In this document: positions 36,281 through 47,420 of the stretch, piece by piece
Position numbering within the stretch: the first letter of the stretch is position 1
Layout: the number at the start of each line of letters is the position of its first letter
Translations under genes and position numbers: made by a program
The notes under the pieces: model-generated
What the model was told of the DNA's origin: nothing
Database searches by the model: none
What the model saw: only the letters and a program-made list of their open reading frames with translations
Assembly: GCF_047675955.1 (NCBI RefSeq)
Contig: NC_132923.1
Coordinates: 89,091,137 to 89,155,136 of the forward strand
Source of the DNA: Chlorocebus sabaeus
Lineage: Eukaryota; Chordata; Mammalia; Primates; Cercopithecidae
Length of the DNA: 64,000 bases
Direction: 5' to 3'

Positions 36281-37005
36281 GCCCTTTCAGCTGCTGTTTG
36301 TCTCTGAAAGCTTGGTAACCGGTGGCTTAGCGGACGAATGGAGAGGCGTGTTACGATTTCTCTCATCAGTATTGAGCACTCCCACACTCAACTCCTCTCC
36401 TTCCACCCCTGGCCACCTGGAGGTGCCCCCTCCAATCCAGTTCTCCTTGGCTACTGCCCAGGACCAAGGCAGAGCAGAGGTCCCCATACTGCTGGAGGGC
36501 CTGTGAGACCCCCTCCCTCCTCTGCAAATTGGTAATTGCTGTGCGGTCAGACCAGAGGAATTAGAGGGGCCCTCTAGGAATTTCATACTGATTTTGCAAA
36601 TGAAAATGGAGACTTGCCTTTTGAAGTTTAGGCAGCTGTGTCAGCAGGGCAGGTCTGAGACAGCAGGAAAAGTAAAAATGACATCCTTCGAACCAATGGA
36701 AGCAGCTGCTTCATAACAATAACAGTGATAATGGTCACCAAGGCTACCGCTGACTGATCGCCTTCCGTGTAGACCATTATCCCTCCATGGGCCTCAGTCC
36801 GCTCGTCTCTGATTTCTCATCCATTCCAGCCACCACAGGTGACTTGTCCACTGTCTGAAGATCAGGTAGAGAGGGTCGTGTGTGCTGCTTGGGTTGAGTG
36901 CCTGGTCCATGGCATGACATTGAAGACCCTCCACTACTGGATGTCTTCCAGCCCTGACTGCTGGCTCATCTTTAATGCTCCTCCATATCCTTCTGCAGTT
37001 AACAC
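36281..37005. other. Unassigned intronic sequence
   Basis: No gene or clear repeat recognised. Confidence 0.4.
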
Positions 37006-37321
37006 TTTCTTCTTCTTTCTTTCTTTGTTTTTTCTTTTGAGACAGAATCTCACTCTGTTGCCCAGGCTGCACTATAGTAGTAAGATCATAGCTCACTGCA
37101 GCCTTGAACTCCTGGCCTCAAGCAATCCTCTCACCTTAGCCTGCTGAGTAGCTGGGACTACAGGCACGTGACACCATATCTGGCTCTTCATTGTTGTTGT
37201 TTTTAGAGATGGGGTCTCCCTGTGTTTCCCAGGCCTGTCTCAAACTCCTGGCTTTACGGGATCCTCCTGCCTCAGCCCCGCAAAGTGCTGGGATTACAGA
37301 TGTGAGCTACCGTGCACAGCC
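37006..37321 (-). mobile_element. AluJ-like element
   Basis: A pyrimidine-rich degenerate tail (37006-37037), then GAGACAGAATCTCACTCTGT through GCTACCGTGCACAGCC. GCAGCCTTGAACTCCTGGCC is AluJ type. Diverged flanking copies of a 17-bp duplication are visible: TGCAGTTAACACTTTCT (36994-37010) and TGCGGTGAACGCTTTCC (37322-37338). Confidence 0.95.
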
Positions 37322-37338
37322 TGCGGTGAACGCTTTCC

Positions 37339-39149
37339 TTCTCAACACTACTCATCTTCACAACGCAGCTGAAGCCTGTGATTCCCTCACCGACTCCCAG
37401 GCTGGGTCAGAAACCCCCTCTGAGGCCCCCAACCTCTGTGTTTTATCATTCACTTACCACACGATAATTACCTGTTCCTTCTGTCATCTCCTCCATCACC
37501 TTGAAGTTGTTCAGAGCTTTATAATTGAGGATAAGTTGGTGTAGGTGATTCTCCAGGACTTTCCAATATGTTTTATTATTTTCCTCTGTAGATAGAGTGT
37601 GTTCAGTTTACGAAATCAGAGGTAGTTACTGAAGAATAGAAATAGAAGATTCACAGCAGAAGCAGAGAGAACTTGATACATTAAGCCTGGGCAGAGTTGA
37701 GGCCCTGGGTATAGAGCCCCATCACTGGGGAACAAGGGATGTCACTTACTGCTCTGAGCCTTGGGTTTTCAATAATGCTGTCCTCACAGAGCTCTGAAGA
37801 AAAATAAATGAGCCTCCACATGCAAAGTATTTGGAAACATAGACTGTTGAAATCATGGGATGGTAGGTGTAATGTTCTGAAATATTGGACTCCTGGAATA
37901 AGTCTTCCAGAGCTAGAAGGTACTCCCACACCCTCATGTTTCAGAAGCACCCTGTGGCCCAGAGAGTGGGTCCCACAGCTGGTCTGGGTCAAAGCCCACA
38001 GCACCAGAATCTGCATCTCTGAGCTTCCTTGGACTTAGCTGTACTGAAAACTAAAATCCAAGGGATCCCTTTGCCCTCCAACAGGGTGGACCCCACATAA
38101 ACTCTTTTCCCGGAGACCCCAAGCCTCTGGACCAGCCCCAACCAGTCCCAGCCATCAGCCTTCCTACCTACCCAGCAGAATGCTAATCTCATCATGTGGG
38201 TGGCTCCAGATTTATGAGCGTTTCCTGGCATGACTTGAAGGACAGAGGAGGAACACTAGGATCTTTAAGGGTGGTCTTTGGGTGGAGAAACTAAGCATTC
38301 AAAGAAAAGAAGGAAAGAAAGCTAGGGTGAGTCAGGCTTCCCGATGCCCACCCAGGAAAGCACTGAGAGTTCAGCCAGCCCACTGCAGGGCAGATGGAGG
38401 TGTGGGCAGCACCACCAGGTCCACGGGGCAGGCGACAGCTGTACTAGAGGCCACGTCCGTACTTCTTGAGTTGTGGCTGGGCACTGGGTGGGTGATGGGG
38501 GGATGGTGAGGGGAAGGGAAGAGGGCCGAGCTGCCTTCATCTTCAGTTGGACCTCCCTGCTTCACCCCTGCCTCCCTAGATTCCATTATCAACACAGTTT
38601 CCCCCGCATTCTTTTGCCCAGACTCCCTGTGACTTCCCATCTCTGCAGGAAGCCACAGGCCTTCAAAGACCACAGGGCTCTACAGGCCCTGCCCACCACC
38701 CACCTCACTACGATCTGTCTCCCTTGTGCTGGAAATTCTCCACTTTCCTCTCCAGATCCACTTTCCGCTCTCCCTGCCCTGCCCTGTGCATGAGCTGACA
38801 CAGCACCACCTGGGCTCCCGCCTCGTCCTCCCTGGCAGGAGATGGGCAGGCAGAAGGGAAAGGGAGTTGAATATTTCTTACCTCCACCCACCCTTCTCCT
38901 TCCCTGGCGTTGCCATGGTCCAGGCCATGCTCAGCCATAGTTGTGCTCCCTTTCAAGCCTGTGGCTCTACCGGGTCCAGGTCCCTGTTCCCTCTCTTCCC
39001 CTAAAGGTTTAGGGACAGGTAAGCTTCCCCATGCAGCTACTCCCTGCTGCCTCACTATGGCCTGCCCACACCTTCGTGAATATCATGACAGTCACAGCTC
39101 TTCAGTCACTCTTTCAGCTGAATTTCCTTCTTTGGAACTCATCTCACTG
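37339..39149. other. Unassigned intronic sequence
   Basis: 38550-38780 has L2-like phrasing (TGCCTCCCTAGATTCCATTA) but is too diverged to call. No gene seen. Confidence 0.4.
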
Positions 39150-39388
39150 GCACTGTGCCACCTGGTTGCTGTTGGGTCCCTGCCTAACACAGATCCATTG
39201 CCCCACTACCCCTTGCTCATGCATTTCCAGCCACACTGGCTGCAAACCTATCAGGCCTGCTCTGCCTCAGGGCCTTTGCCCTTACAGTTCCCCCTTCTCT
39301 CAGATACCCACATGGCTCCCTCCCTCATCTCCTCCAGACCTTTTCTCAAATGTCACCTCTCATTGCAGCCTTACCTGGACATCTTATC
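39150..39388 (+). mobile_element. L2 element, 5' part (interrupted by Alu)
   Basis: GCCTCAGGGCCTTTGCCCTT, CAGATACCCACATGGCTCCC, TTTTCTCAAATGTCACCTCT and ATCTTATCTAAAAT follow L2. It resumes at 39579. Confidence 0.8.
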
Positions 39389-39578
39389 TAAAATGGATGG
39401 GGGTGTAGGGGGTGATGGCATGAACTTTTCCTAGTTTATTGGGAGGCTAAGGCAAGAGGATCATTTGAGTCCAGGAGGCTAAGGCTGCCGCAAGCAGAGA
39501 TTGCACCCCTGCACTCCAGCCTGGACGACAGAGCAGGGTCCCAGCTCTAAACAAATTTAAAATAATAATAATAAAATG
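39389..39578 (+). mobile_element. Partial Alu (right half) inserted in L2
   Basis: GGGAGGCTAAGGCAAGAGGA, GATTGCACCCCTGCACTCCA and GCCTGGACGACAGAGC are Alu right arm; homology reaches back weakly to about 39395. The A-rich tail has turned into AAT repeats. TAAAATG occurs at both ends (39389-39395, 39572-39578) and fits a short target duplication. Confidence 0.85.
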
Positions 39579-39587
39579 TCATCTCCC

Positions 39588-39631
<44 letters not shown>

Positions 39632-39855
39632 ATATTCCTCTTTGCCTTATTTTCTCCATAGCAACTATCACTCTCCAACATACTGGATGGTTTACTTCTT
39701 GTTTCTTTATGGTCAGCTTTCTCCTGCTGGAATGAAAGCTCCTTTAGGGTGGGGATCTTTATTTGCAGTGTTCACTCCTGTACCTCCAGGGCCTGGAACA
39801 GCATCTGCAACGTAAGTGCTCAATAAATATTTGTTCAATGAATGTGTAAATTAGT
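39579..39855 (+). mobile_element. L2 element, 3' part
   Basis: Resumes after the Alu: TTATTTTCTCCATAGCAACT, ATCACTCTCCAACATACTGG, GGAATGAAAGCTCCTTTAGG, GGCCTGGAACAGCATCTGC and GCTCAATAAATATTTGTTCA, which is the canonical L2 3' end. Confidence 0.9.
39589..39628 (+). repeat. (AC)20 microsatellite
   Basis: Perfect 40-nt AC run inside the L2. Confidence 0.97.
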
Positions 39856-40377
39856 TCTTTTCAAAGGTGAGTAAACCAAGACCCAGGGAAGGAAAATAAC
39901 TCACCCAGAGGTTCGTAATGAAGGGTCCAATGGTGACTAGAGCCCTGGTCCCTGCTCCCAGCCCAGAGCCAGTCCCCAGCTCCAGGAAACCTTGTGTTTA
40001 TTTGGATGCCTGCTGCTCAGTAGCCCAGTGTCCGGAGACAGGATTCAGTGCTGGAGGCCTAGGAGACTCAGAATACTGAACAGGAAGCCGGGAGGTAGTC
40101 AGCATGGCTTTGGTGCTGCCGATGGAGCAAGGAGAATAAATAAATAAATCTCAGCCAGAGCCTGGCAGGCTCTAACCTTTGAAGAAATGTCCCCCAGGCC
40201 AGAGAAGCCTTCCTGTGAAGCAAGCTGCCCTCCACCCCTCCTCAGTGCTGATAGATGATTTGGGCCCAGGGTCCTGCAGGCCCAGCTCCTCCCAGCTCTG
40301 CACCATGGGAGGTACTGGGTTCTGGCAGGGAGCTGCTCGGGGTGGGGGTCCTGTGACGGGTGATTCACGTGGCTTTC
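39856..40377. other. Intronic sequence with MIR trace
   Basis: 39860-39960 resembles a reversed MIR core (GGTGAGTAAACCAAGACCCA, AATAACTCACCCAGAGG). The rest is unassigned. Confidence 0.45.
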
Positions 40378-40700
40378 CATTCACTTATTCATCCTACAAG
40401 TATTCCTCAAGCACCTACTGTGTGTGCATTGGGCACTGCACTCTAGGAAAACAGTCAAGACAAAGACAGAGGATTTGCCTGCCCTCAGAGCATTCATCCT
40501 CAAGCCGGAAGGACGAGTGTTAGTAATAAAATAGGGAGTGCTTGGCCTGGGAAGTGTCAGGTGCTTTGGGGGCACTTAGCAGGGGACCTGTGCAGTCCAT
40601 GGCTCAGAGAAGTTCTCCTGAAGGAAGGACCCTCTACAGCCGGGTGCGAAAGGGAGTGTGAACTGGTGGATGGAGAGAGGTTTCCAGACACAGGACATGC
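40378..40700 (-). mobile_element. L2 3' fragment
   Basis: CATTCACTTATTCATCCTAC, TCAAGCACCTACTGTGTGTG and TTGCCTGCCCTCAGAGCATT are reversed L2; AGAGAAGTTCTCCTGAAGGA further on fits as well. Confidence 0.75.
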
Positions 40701-40994
40701 AGAGGAGGGGATCCTGGGCAGGGAGCAAGGTTTCGTCAGCCTGGGCAGTGAAAACAGACTGGGGAGGCCATGAACCAGGTGGGGTTACCTTGGCAAGGGC
40801 GACCTCTTTCTTATTCTCATATGGCAGCTCTGACAGTGCACCACAGCTAAAGTTCTAACACCCCTCCTCCTTCCCAGCGACAGCTCAGAACCTGGGCCTC
40901 AAAGACTGGCCCCTACTCGTCTGTTCATGTCTGTACTTCCTACCAGCTGGTTGGGTGAAGGTGGCTTGGTGGGCCAGGCCCAGGGACAGCAGAA

Positions 40995-41150
40995 AGAACC
41001 CAGACCTGCCAGCTGGACCTGAGTTTGAGTCCTAGCTCATTAGTTCTTCAATGTGGAACCTTATGCAAGTGACTTTACCCTCCTCAAGGTCTCAGTTTCC
41101 TTGTTTGTCATATGGAAATAACAGTCCTTATCTGAAAGAATTATGGTGTG
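40995..41150 (+). mobile_element. MIR element
   Basis: CCTGAGTTTGAGTCCTAGCT, CAAGTGACTTTACCCTCCTC and GGTCTCAGTTTCCTTGTTTG. Confidence 0.75.
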
Positions 41151-41199
41151 AGATGGTTTCCTAGCATCTTTACAATGCTCCATGTAACTGGGGGCATGC

Positions 41200-41370
41200 T
41201 CATTAACCCTAACCTTGTCTCCCATCACCGTCTTCCTTGTTGGCTCAGCTTCAGCCACGCTGGCCTCTGCTTCTCCTCACATACGTACAGGACCTTTGCA
41301 CCTGCTGGTTCCCCTTCCTTCATCACTCCCCATCCAATTTACTGCTTTATTTTTTTCTATAACATATTCC
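41200..41370 (+). mobile_element. L2 fragment
   Basis: GCCACGCTGGCCTCTGCTTC, GGACCTTTGCACCTGCTGGT and CCCATCCAATTTACTGCTTT follow L2. Confidence 0.7.
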
Positions 41371-41455
41371 TTAATGGTTCTCCAGGAAAGCAGAACCAAT
41401 AGAATATATGTATGTGTGTATGTATCTCTGTAAATAGATACAGGTGTATACCTTT

Positions 41456-41493
<38 letters not shown>

Positions 41494-41826
41494 GTGTTGG
41501 TGGTATTGGTGGGTAGGTCTAAAATTTGCAGAGCAGGCTAGCAGGCTGGAAATCTAGGGAAGAGTTGATGCTGCAGTTCAAGTCCAAAAGCAGTCTGCTG
41601 GTAGAATTCCTTGTTCTCTGACAAGGTCAAATTTTTTCTAGTAAGGCCTTCAACTGAGTAGGTGAGGCCTGCCTACATTATGGAGGGTAATCTGCATCTC
41701 AGAGTCTACTGATTTAAATATAAGTCTCATCTAAAAAGTACCTTCACAGAAGCTTCTAAAAAAAGTTTGACCAAATATCTGGATAGCGTGGCCTAACCAA
41801 GTTGACACATAAAATTAACCATCACA
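41371..41826 (-). mobile_element. Interspersed repeat, LTR-like, family uncertain
   Basis: ATGGTTCTCCAGGAAAGCAG, AGTCCAAAAGCAGTCTGCTG, GTAAGGCCTTCAACTGAGTA, GACCAAATATCTGGATAGCG and TTGACACATAAAATTAACCA form a widespread human repeat I recognise by sequence but cannot name firmly. Reversed, it starts TGTGATGGTTAATTTT and ends near GGAGAACC. Confidence 0.7.
41459..41488 (+). repeat. (AC)15 microsatellite
   Basis: Perfect AC run preceded by a TATG/TGTA-rich stretch (41404-41458). Confidence 0.96.
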
Positions 41827-42649
41827 AGTTCATCCTTTGTCAATTGGGCTCCCGTACACATCTTCAACCATACTGAATCTCCAAATAAGGACAATAACAT
41901 GGCCATAGTTCCATACAACCAAAAATGCTCTGTTTCTTTCCCCAGAAGAGGATACAAAGTCTTTGGGTGACATTTACTCTTCTTGATACCCTATATCTTA
42001 AATACTATGATGTAAAACTAACGATACCTAAATACTGTGATAAAAGTCAATATATCTTATGTTACATGACAAAGGGATGAGAGGGAAGAAAGCAAAGATA
42101 CTTGAGATAGCAACACACAGACACACATACACAAATATTAATAACAAAATAGGGAGGAACTCTCATGACAATTACAGTTCTCATCTCTGTCACTGATCAT
42201 GTGATCATAGCTGGTATTGATGACTACCTTCTTCTACTACCCATTCTGTATTCCCTTTGCCTTCAACATCAACCTCAACTGGTCATGGTTCTTAACCTGG
42301 CGGCATGACCCAAGCCTTCATTATTGAATGGTCTGGGCCATTAGTAGTCCTGTCTGGATTGGGTTGTTGTAGTTATCCATCTCAGGACATGGTAATACTA
42401 AGAGATGCTCTAAAAGGTCTCCTGCATTCCAGAAACACTCTTCCTCACCTCCACTGGGGTGGCAATCTAATTTCCCCTTTGGTAGTCAGGATCAATAATT
42501 CCAGGCAGCAGAGTAGCTTCCTTCTTTGCTTGTTGACTCAGAGGCATGAGGGATTCATGTGGCTGGGTGGCAGTCTTCACTCCCAGTTTAATGGAGCCGT
42601 GGTTGTGTGTCCAACACATGCTGCATATTAGTATTTTTACTAACAATTT
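41827..42649. other. Unassigned intronic sequence
   Basis: No gene or clear repeat recognised. Confidence 0.4.
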
Positions 42650-42785
42650 ATGTATTCTCTCTTTACCCCTCTAGCAGGTGAGCTTTGTAAGGGCAGGGAT
42701 TTTTTTAGTCTGTTTTGTCCCTGTCTAACTCCCCAGCACCTAGAACAACGCCTGGTGCTCAGGAAGAATGGCTGAGTAGATTGGG
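42650..42785 (+). mobile_element. L2 3' fragment
   Basis: GGTGAGCTTTGTAAGGGCAG, TAGTCTGTTTTGTCCCTGTC and CCCCAGCACCTAGAACAACG are L2 3' end. Confidence 0.8.
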
Positions 42786-43639
42786 GCCTTTGCTGTGATT
42801 CCCTTGGGCTTTGAGGTAGATGAGCAGACTTGCAAACTGAGAGCCAGACTTGTCCCAAGGGGCCCTGGCTCCAAACCCCCTACTTGACAAAGGGGTTCCT
42901 ACTGCCTTCTCAGTGCAATTGCTGGGCCATTGAGTGAACATAGGCCTTCGTATCTAGCATTCCAGCCCATCTAGGACTGTTTACGGGACTACTCTGGAAT
43001 GATAAACCTGTTCCCACCCTCCTGGCGCCTGCCTCACTCCTTCCTAGCTCCCCATTTGAAGACGTGTTTAAATTCTGGGCCTACATTCAGCAGATGCCAC
43101 AAGCCATTTCAGGTCCGGCCAGTGTTGGTGAGGGGAGTCCACGGGGGATGCTCCAGAACTCCTGGTGGCTGGGCCTCCACACAACCATCCAGGGGGAGAG
43201 AGGCAGCTCTAGCCTTCACCCAGTGTTTGTTATTCCATGTCAAAGCCTTATCATAAACATTATCCTAGAGTGGGCCACCGCGGCTACATGCAAAGAAGGT
43301 TTGTTATTCTAAGGTGGCCAGGAGCAGAAGACATCCCGAGTCTGAGCAACACCAGGCTTGGGAATTCAGGGTGAGTGAAAAGGAGGCAGGAGTCAGGACC
43401 AGGCGCTTCATTATGAAGCCTGTGTACTTACCACCCTTGCTGTGCCGGCCAGTTGGCACATCTGCCTCTAAAATGAGCTCTGCACCGACAGAAGCCAAGT
43501 CCAATTAATCTACTAATCTCAAATCCCTGCAGAGAAGAGCTGAAAGTAAATGTTTGTGAATGAATGGATGTAGCGTCCCTCTGTCTGTTGGAAGCACCAA
43601 GGATGCCCGTGAAGGAGCACATACCACACTGAAGTCCTG
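42786..43639. other. Unassigned intronic sequence
   Basis: Nothing recognised apart from a short GAATGAATGGATG run near 43558. Confidence 0.4.
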
Positions 43640-44045
43640 GTTGTGAGAACCTGGTCTGGTGCCAGACGTAATTTCAAACCCCAGCCCTGTCCTTTACCAG
43701 CTGTGTGGCCTTGTGCCCATCACTCCCTTCTGCTTCTTTGGTTTCCCATCTGTGACTAGGGACAACATCCCTCCTGGCTCTCTTCCAGGGAGAGCAGAGG
43801 GAGGGCCTACAGGGTAGTGATTAACTAGGAGGATACGTTCCAGGCCTGGCCCAAATGCCTGGTCCATCCCTCTCTAGCTTTGTCACCTTTGGCAAGGTAC
43901 TTGATGTCTCTTTGCTGCAGTTTTGTTTTTTTTTTAATTAAATGGAGCTAATAATAGACTTACCTCAGAGTTGCTGTAAAGATTAAATAAATGAACATGA
44001 GTTCAGAAAGTTCCTGACACATAGTAAGTGCTCAATAAACATAGT
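43640..44045 (+). mobile_element. Two consecutive MIR elements
   Basis: 43640-43780 (CCTTTACCAGCTGTGTGGCC, TTTCCCATCTGTGACTAGGG) and 43805-44045 (TCTAGCTTTGTCACCTTTGG, GTTGCTGTAAAGATTAAATA, CATAGTAAGTGCTCAATAAA) are both in sense order. Confidence 0.8.
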
Positions 44046-44339
44046 AATCCTAGTAATGAACGGATGAAGACTTCTGTATAAATTGCGGAAGGATGGTACG
44101 AGGCAGGAGGTATAAGGGAAAGTGCACATGATTCTGGATCAGCATCCCTCTTCTTGCAGTGCTTCCTGAATGTCTGCTAATGGAGACATTGGGATCCAGC
44201 AGGAAACAGAGAGGCAGTGAACAGGGACAATTCAGTGGGGTAAGTGCCTAGAGCAAAAGAAGGACAGGGGTCTTTGGAAGACACCAAACCCCACCCAGGT
44301 AGGGAGAATCAGGATGATAGGCTTGGATTTCAGTCCTGG

Positions 44340-44720
44340 CCCCACCACACTCCTACTGGGACACATGGGAAGACCTCATAAATGGTCTGGCCTCTGTTTT
44401 ATATCTTTGTAATAGACTATTAATAACAGACTTATTAGTAACAGACTAACAGTACATATTCCCTGGCTATTTCACAAGGCTCTAGAAAAAAAAAAAAAAA
44501 ATGGGCGTGGCAGTGTGTGTGGATCAATGTGGGCTGTGCCTGTGGACATCTGGAAATCCAGCCATGTGGTCCAGGGCCCTGCAGAGTTCTGGACCAGGAG
44601 TTAAGAGTTGGGGTTGAGTCCACTCTGCCCCCTCTCATTGTGTGGCCTTAGGCAAGCCCCATTCTGCCTGCTCTGGACCTCAGCATCCTCTCCTCTTTAA
44701 TATGATGAGGCCACAGAGTG
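44340..44720 (+). mobile_element. MIR fragments
   Basis: 44350-44440 (ATGGTCTGGCCTCTGTTTTA) and 44580-44715 (CATTGTGTGGCCTTAGGCAA, CTGGACCTCAGCATCCTCTC) fit MIR. A run of 17 A near 44485-44501 separates them. Confidence 0.6.
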
Positions 44721-44727
44721 AGATCAG

Positions 44728-44820
44728 TGGTTCTCAAACTAGGCTCCAGGGTACCTGTGGGTTCCACAGAAAGGCCTTGGGAGTCCCTACTGCATGGGAA
44801 CATTGAGTTAGTGAGACTTC
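44728..44820. mobile_element. Possible hAT-type (MER-like) end
   Basis: CAGTGGTTCTCAAACTAGGC is a typical hAT terminal sequence. The opposite end was not found. Confidence 0.4.
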
Positions 44821-45964
44821 AGGCGCCCGCCTGCCTCCCTTACATCAACCAGGGAAGTTTCTTTTTTTACCTTCTCCATATTTTGAGTTCTAAGTAAGGT
44901 TTCTTTGGAAAACGACAGCAAGAACATGGCTTTAAAAGGCCTGAAAAGCCTCTGGACCAAATGACCTGCAGGGCTCTTCCAGCTCCAATCTGGGAAGCTT
45001 TGGGTCTATTTTCCTCTCAGTTTTATTTAACAAACACTTATCCAGTACTTACTACATGCCAGGACTGTTTTTAGCACCCCACAGATAATAACATACTAAA
45101 TTCACTGGAACACCTTCTAGCTCTGTGATGGCTGCATGATTGCAGAAGCAACTGTGAGTCAAGCAAGGTCCTGGGGAGACATTTCTCCTCCAGTCAGGTC
45201 TTCTGGGTGCCTGGGCCGATGACCTCACCACAGGTCAGGTGGTGCCTTGGCCAAGCCGACACCTAGAAGCAAGGGGGCAGGTGTGTGCAGTGGCCAAGTG
45301 CAGTCACGGGAAGCCTGTATCCCAGGCCCCCAGAGGAGGAGAGCGGATCAACTCGACATGGACACTTTCATCTGAGGCATGTGCCGTGTGAGAGGAAGTG
45401 CTTGTTGCCTTAGCAATGCCCACAGCAACAGGGCCACTGCCTCCTGTGATCCATCCCCAGCCACCATGCTGCCATCGACACCCTGCACCAGATGGCTACA
45501 TATCAGATTTCAGTGGTGGCGGCCAGAGCCTAGAGGCCTGGAGAAGGCCCAGAGGTAGAGTTTTGGGAAGGGGGTGGTGGGGGCTGACCTCATCTCTAGC
45601 TAGCTCATTACGGGGAGTAGCCTGGGCTGCATCCAGTGCAATCTAGCACTCCTGCCCAGCCATGAACAAAAATGAGAGGGGAGGGAGGTGATCTCACAAG
45701 CACACGCTTGGCGCCGTTGCCTCTGTTATACTTTGGCCTGGCTGTGCACGCCTATTTTATGAGCTTTTCTGGTCAGAATATATGTTCTTGAACCAAGTGA
45801 CTGCTGCCACTTGCTGGGACCTTCTGTCACAAAGTGGTGGCATGCCTCAAAATGCAGAGTGCAGAAGCTGTAGGGGTAGATTTAAGGACTCAGTGAGCAG
45901 CCTTGAACTATGAAGTGACCATAGCAGGTGTCAAAGAAATTAAGAACAATGAAGTGACACTCTG
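44821..45964. other. Unassigned intronic sequence with MIR trace
   Basis: 45015-45105 (AACAAACACTTATCCAGTAC, TTACTACATGCCAGGACTGT) is a reversed MIR or L2 3' end. 45340-45660 is GC-richer but has no exon features. Confidence 0.45.
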
Positions 45965-46114
45965 TCTTCACCAGGCACAGTGCTGAGTGCTGCAGATTCA
46001 AAAATGAACGGGACTCAATTCCCGTCTTGAAGAAGCTCATAGCCCAATATGGGAGGCTGGTAGCTAAGCAGCAAATACAATATAATGTTCACTCCATGGT
46101 GGAAGGAAGCATGG
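45965..46114 (-). mobile_element. L2 fragment
   Basis: CACCAGGCACAGTGCTGAGT, GCTGCAGATTCAAAAATGAA and AAGAAGCTCATAGCCCAATA are reversed L2 3' end. Confidence 0.65.
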
Positions 46115-46550
46115 TGTATCAGTTATCTATCACCACAACTATGCTGTGTAACAATAACAATAAGAGTTTTCCACTCATGCATCTGGGGCCAATTGTGAAT
46201 AGTCTGTGCTGATCTTGGCTGGGCTGGTTCGCATGTCTGGGGATTGGCAGGCTGTTGGCTGATCTTGGTGGAGGATGGCCTTGGCTGGACGGCCCCACCC
46301 CACATGTCTCTCATCATCCAGCACGCTAGCCTGGATTGTTCTCAGGGCAGTGGCAGAGGTGCAGGCAGCAGCAGCAGCAGCAGCAGCACCACATAACTGC
46401 TTTTCAGGCCTGCATTTGCAATGGTTACTAGCATCCCATTGGCTGAAGGATGTCCAGGGTCAGAATGGAAAGGAGCTACAAAGTTCCATGGAAAGGGCAC
46501 GAATACAGGGAGGGGCTAAGGTTTAGGGCCATTAATCTATCAGTTTACCA
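46115..46550 (-). mobile_element. MaLR/ERVL-type solo LTR-like element
   Basis: TGTATCAGTTATCTATCACC at the start and ATTAATCTATCAGTTTACCA at the end give TG...CA termini. CATGTCTGGGGATTGGCAGG and CTCTCATCATCCAGCACGCT are inside. CATGG flanks both sides (46110-46114; 46553-46557, 2 nt off). It lies in a reversed L2 that continues after it. Confidence 0.65.
46365..46388 (+). repeat. (GCA)8 trinucleotide repeat
   Basis: Eight perfect GCA units, inside the LTR-like element and not in coding sequence. Confidence 0.95.
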
Positions 46551-46589
46551 CCCATGGAGACTGTGTGAGCCCCAGGGAGGGGCCTAACC

Positions 46590-47140
46590 CAGCCCCCAGG
46601 TGGTCAGAGAAGCTTCCTGGAGGAGACAGCTGAGCAGAGTATGGACAACTAAGTCTGAGTTTGCAAGTGGAGACTGGAGGGAGCTGAATTTCCCTATGGA
46701 ACAGCATATACAGAGGCACAAAGGCAGAGGGTTTTTTGTTGTTGTTGTTGTTGTTGTTGTTGTTTTCTTGAAGGAATGCTGAGTATTTTAGTATTTGGAG
46801 GCATGAAGGCCACTTAAGAAATGAGGCTATTGACCACAGCAGGTCCAGGTTACTGCCTTGGAGGCTCTACTGAAGAGCTAGCCCTTCAGCCTGCGGGCAG
46901 GAGGGACCTGTGAATGTTTTGAGCAAAAGAGAGAGAGAGAGATCATCAGATTTGTGCGTTTAAAAGATGACCATGACAGACACCTGTGGTATAGAAGAGA
47001 AGGGAGGGGGTGTGCCAGGAGGGTGGGACTGTTGCAGGGGACTCAACGAGAGATGCTTGGGCCTGAATTGAGGTGAGTGGCGAGGCTGGGAACTTGATGT
47101 CCAAGGCATTGTGCAGACAGAATGATCAGGGCCTAAAGAC
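46590..47140 (-). mobile_element. L2 fragments
   Basis: AGAGAAGCTTCCTGGAGGAG, ACAGCTGAGCAGAGTATGG and the following ACAGAGGCACAAAGGCAGAG match reversed L2. Downstream pieces (AGCAAAAGAGAGAGAGAGAT) are diverged. Confidence 0.6.
46738..46764 (+). repeat. (GTT)9 trinucleotide repeat
   Basis: Nine GTT units after a short T run. Confidence 0.95.
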
Positions 47141-47304
47141 AGGGCAAGGCTGGGCTAACAGCAGGGACCAGTTTCCTCTTGACTTTCTGCACAGGGACCA
47201 AGTTTTTCTCTTTATCTGTATTAAATAGCCCAAATAATGACCAGCCTCCTCCCTTCTATTGGCCAAAGGAGTCTGGGATACTTTGTCACCTAAAACTAGC
47301 TCCA

Positions 47305-47420
47305 GGCCTAGCTGTGTGAATTGAGCAAGTCCCTCCCTTCCCTTCCCTTCCCTTCCCTTCCCTGGGACTCAGTGTCTCCATCTAAAATGAGCAGGTCGAG
47401 TTCCATTAGAGCCATGATCC
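47305..47420 (+). mobile_element. MIR fragment containing a CCTTC expansion
   Basis: TAGCTGTGTGAATTGAGCAA lies before, and GACTCAGTGTCTCCATCTAA after, a pentanucleotide run (47335-47363, about six CCTTC units). Both flanks are MIR, so the repeat grew within it. Confidence 0.75.

Noticed and set aside
46365..46388. Polyglutamine- or polyalanine-coding repeat
   Set aside because: The GCA run lies in an LTR-like repeat with no coding exon around it.
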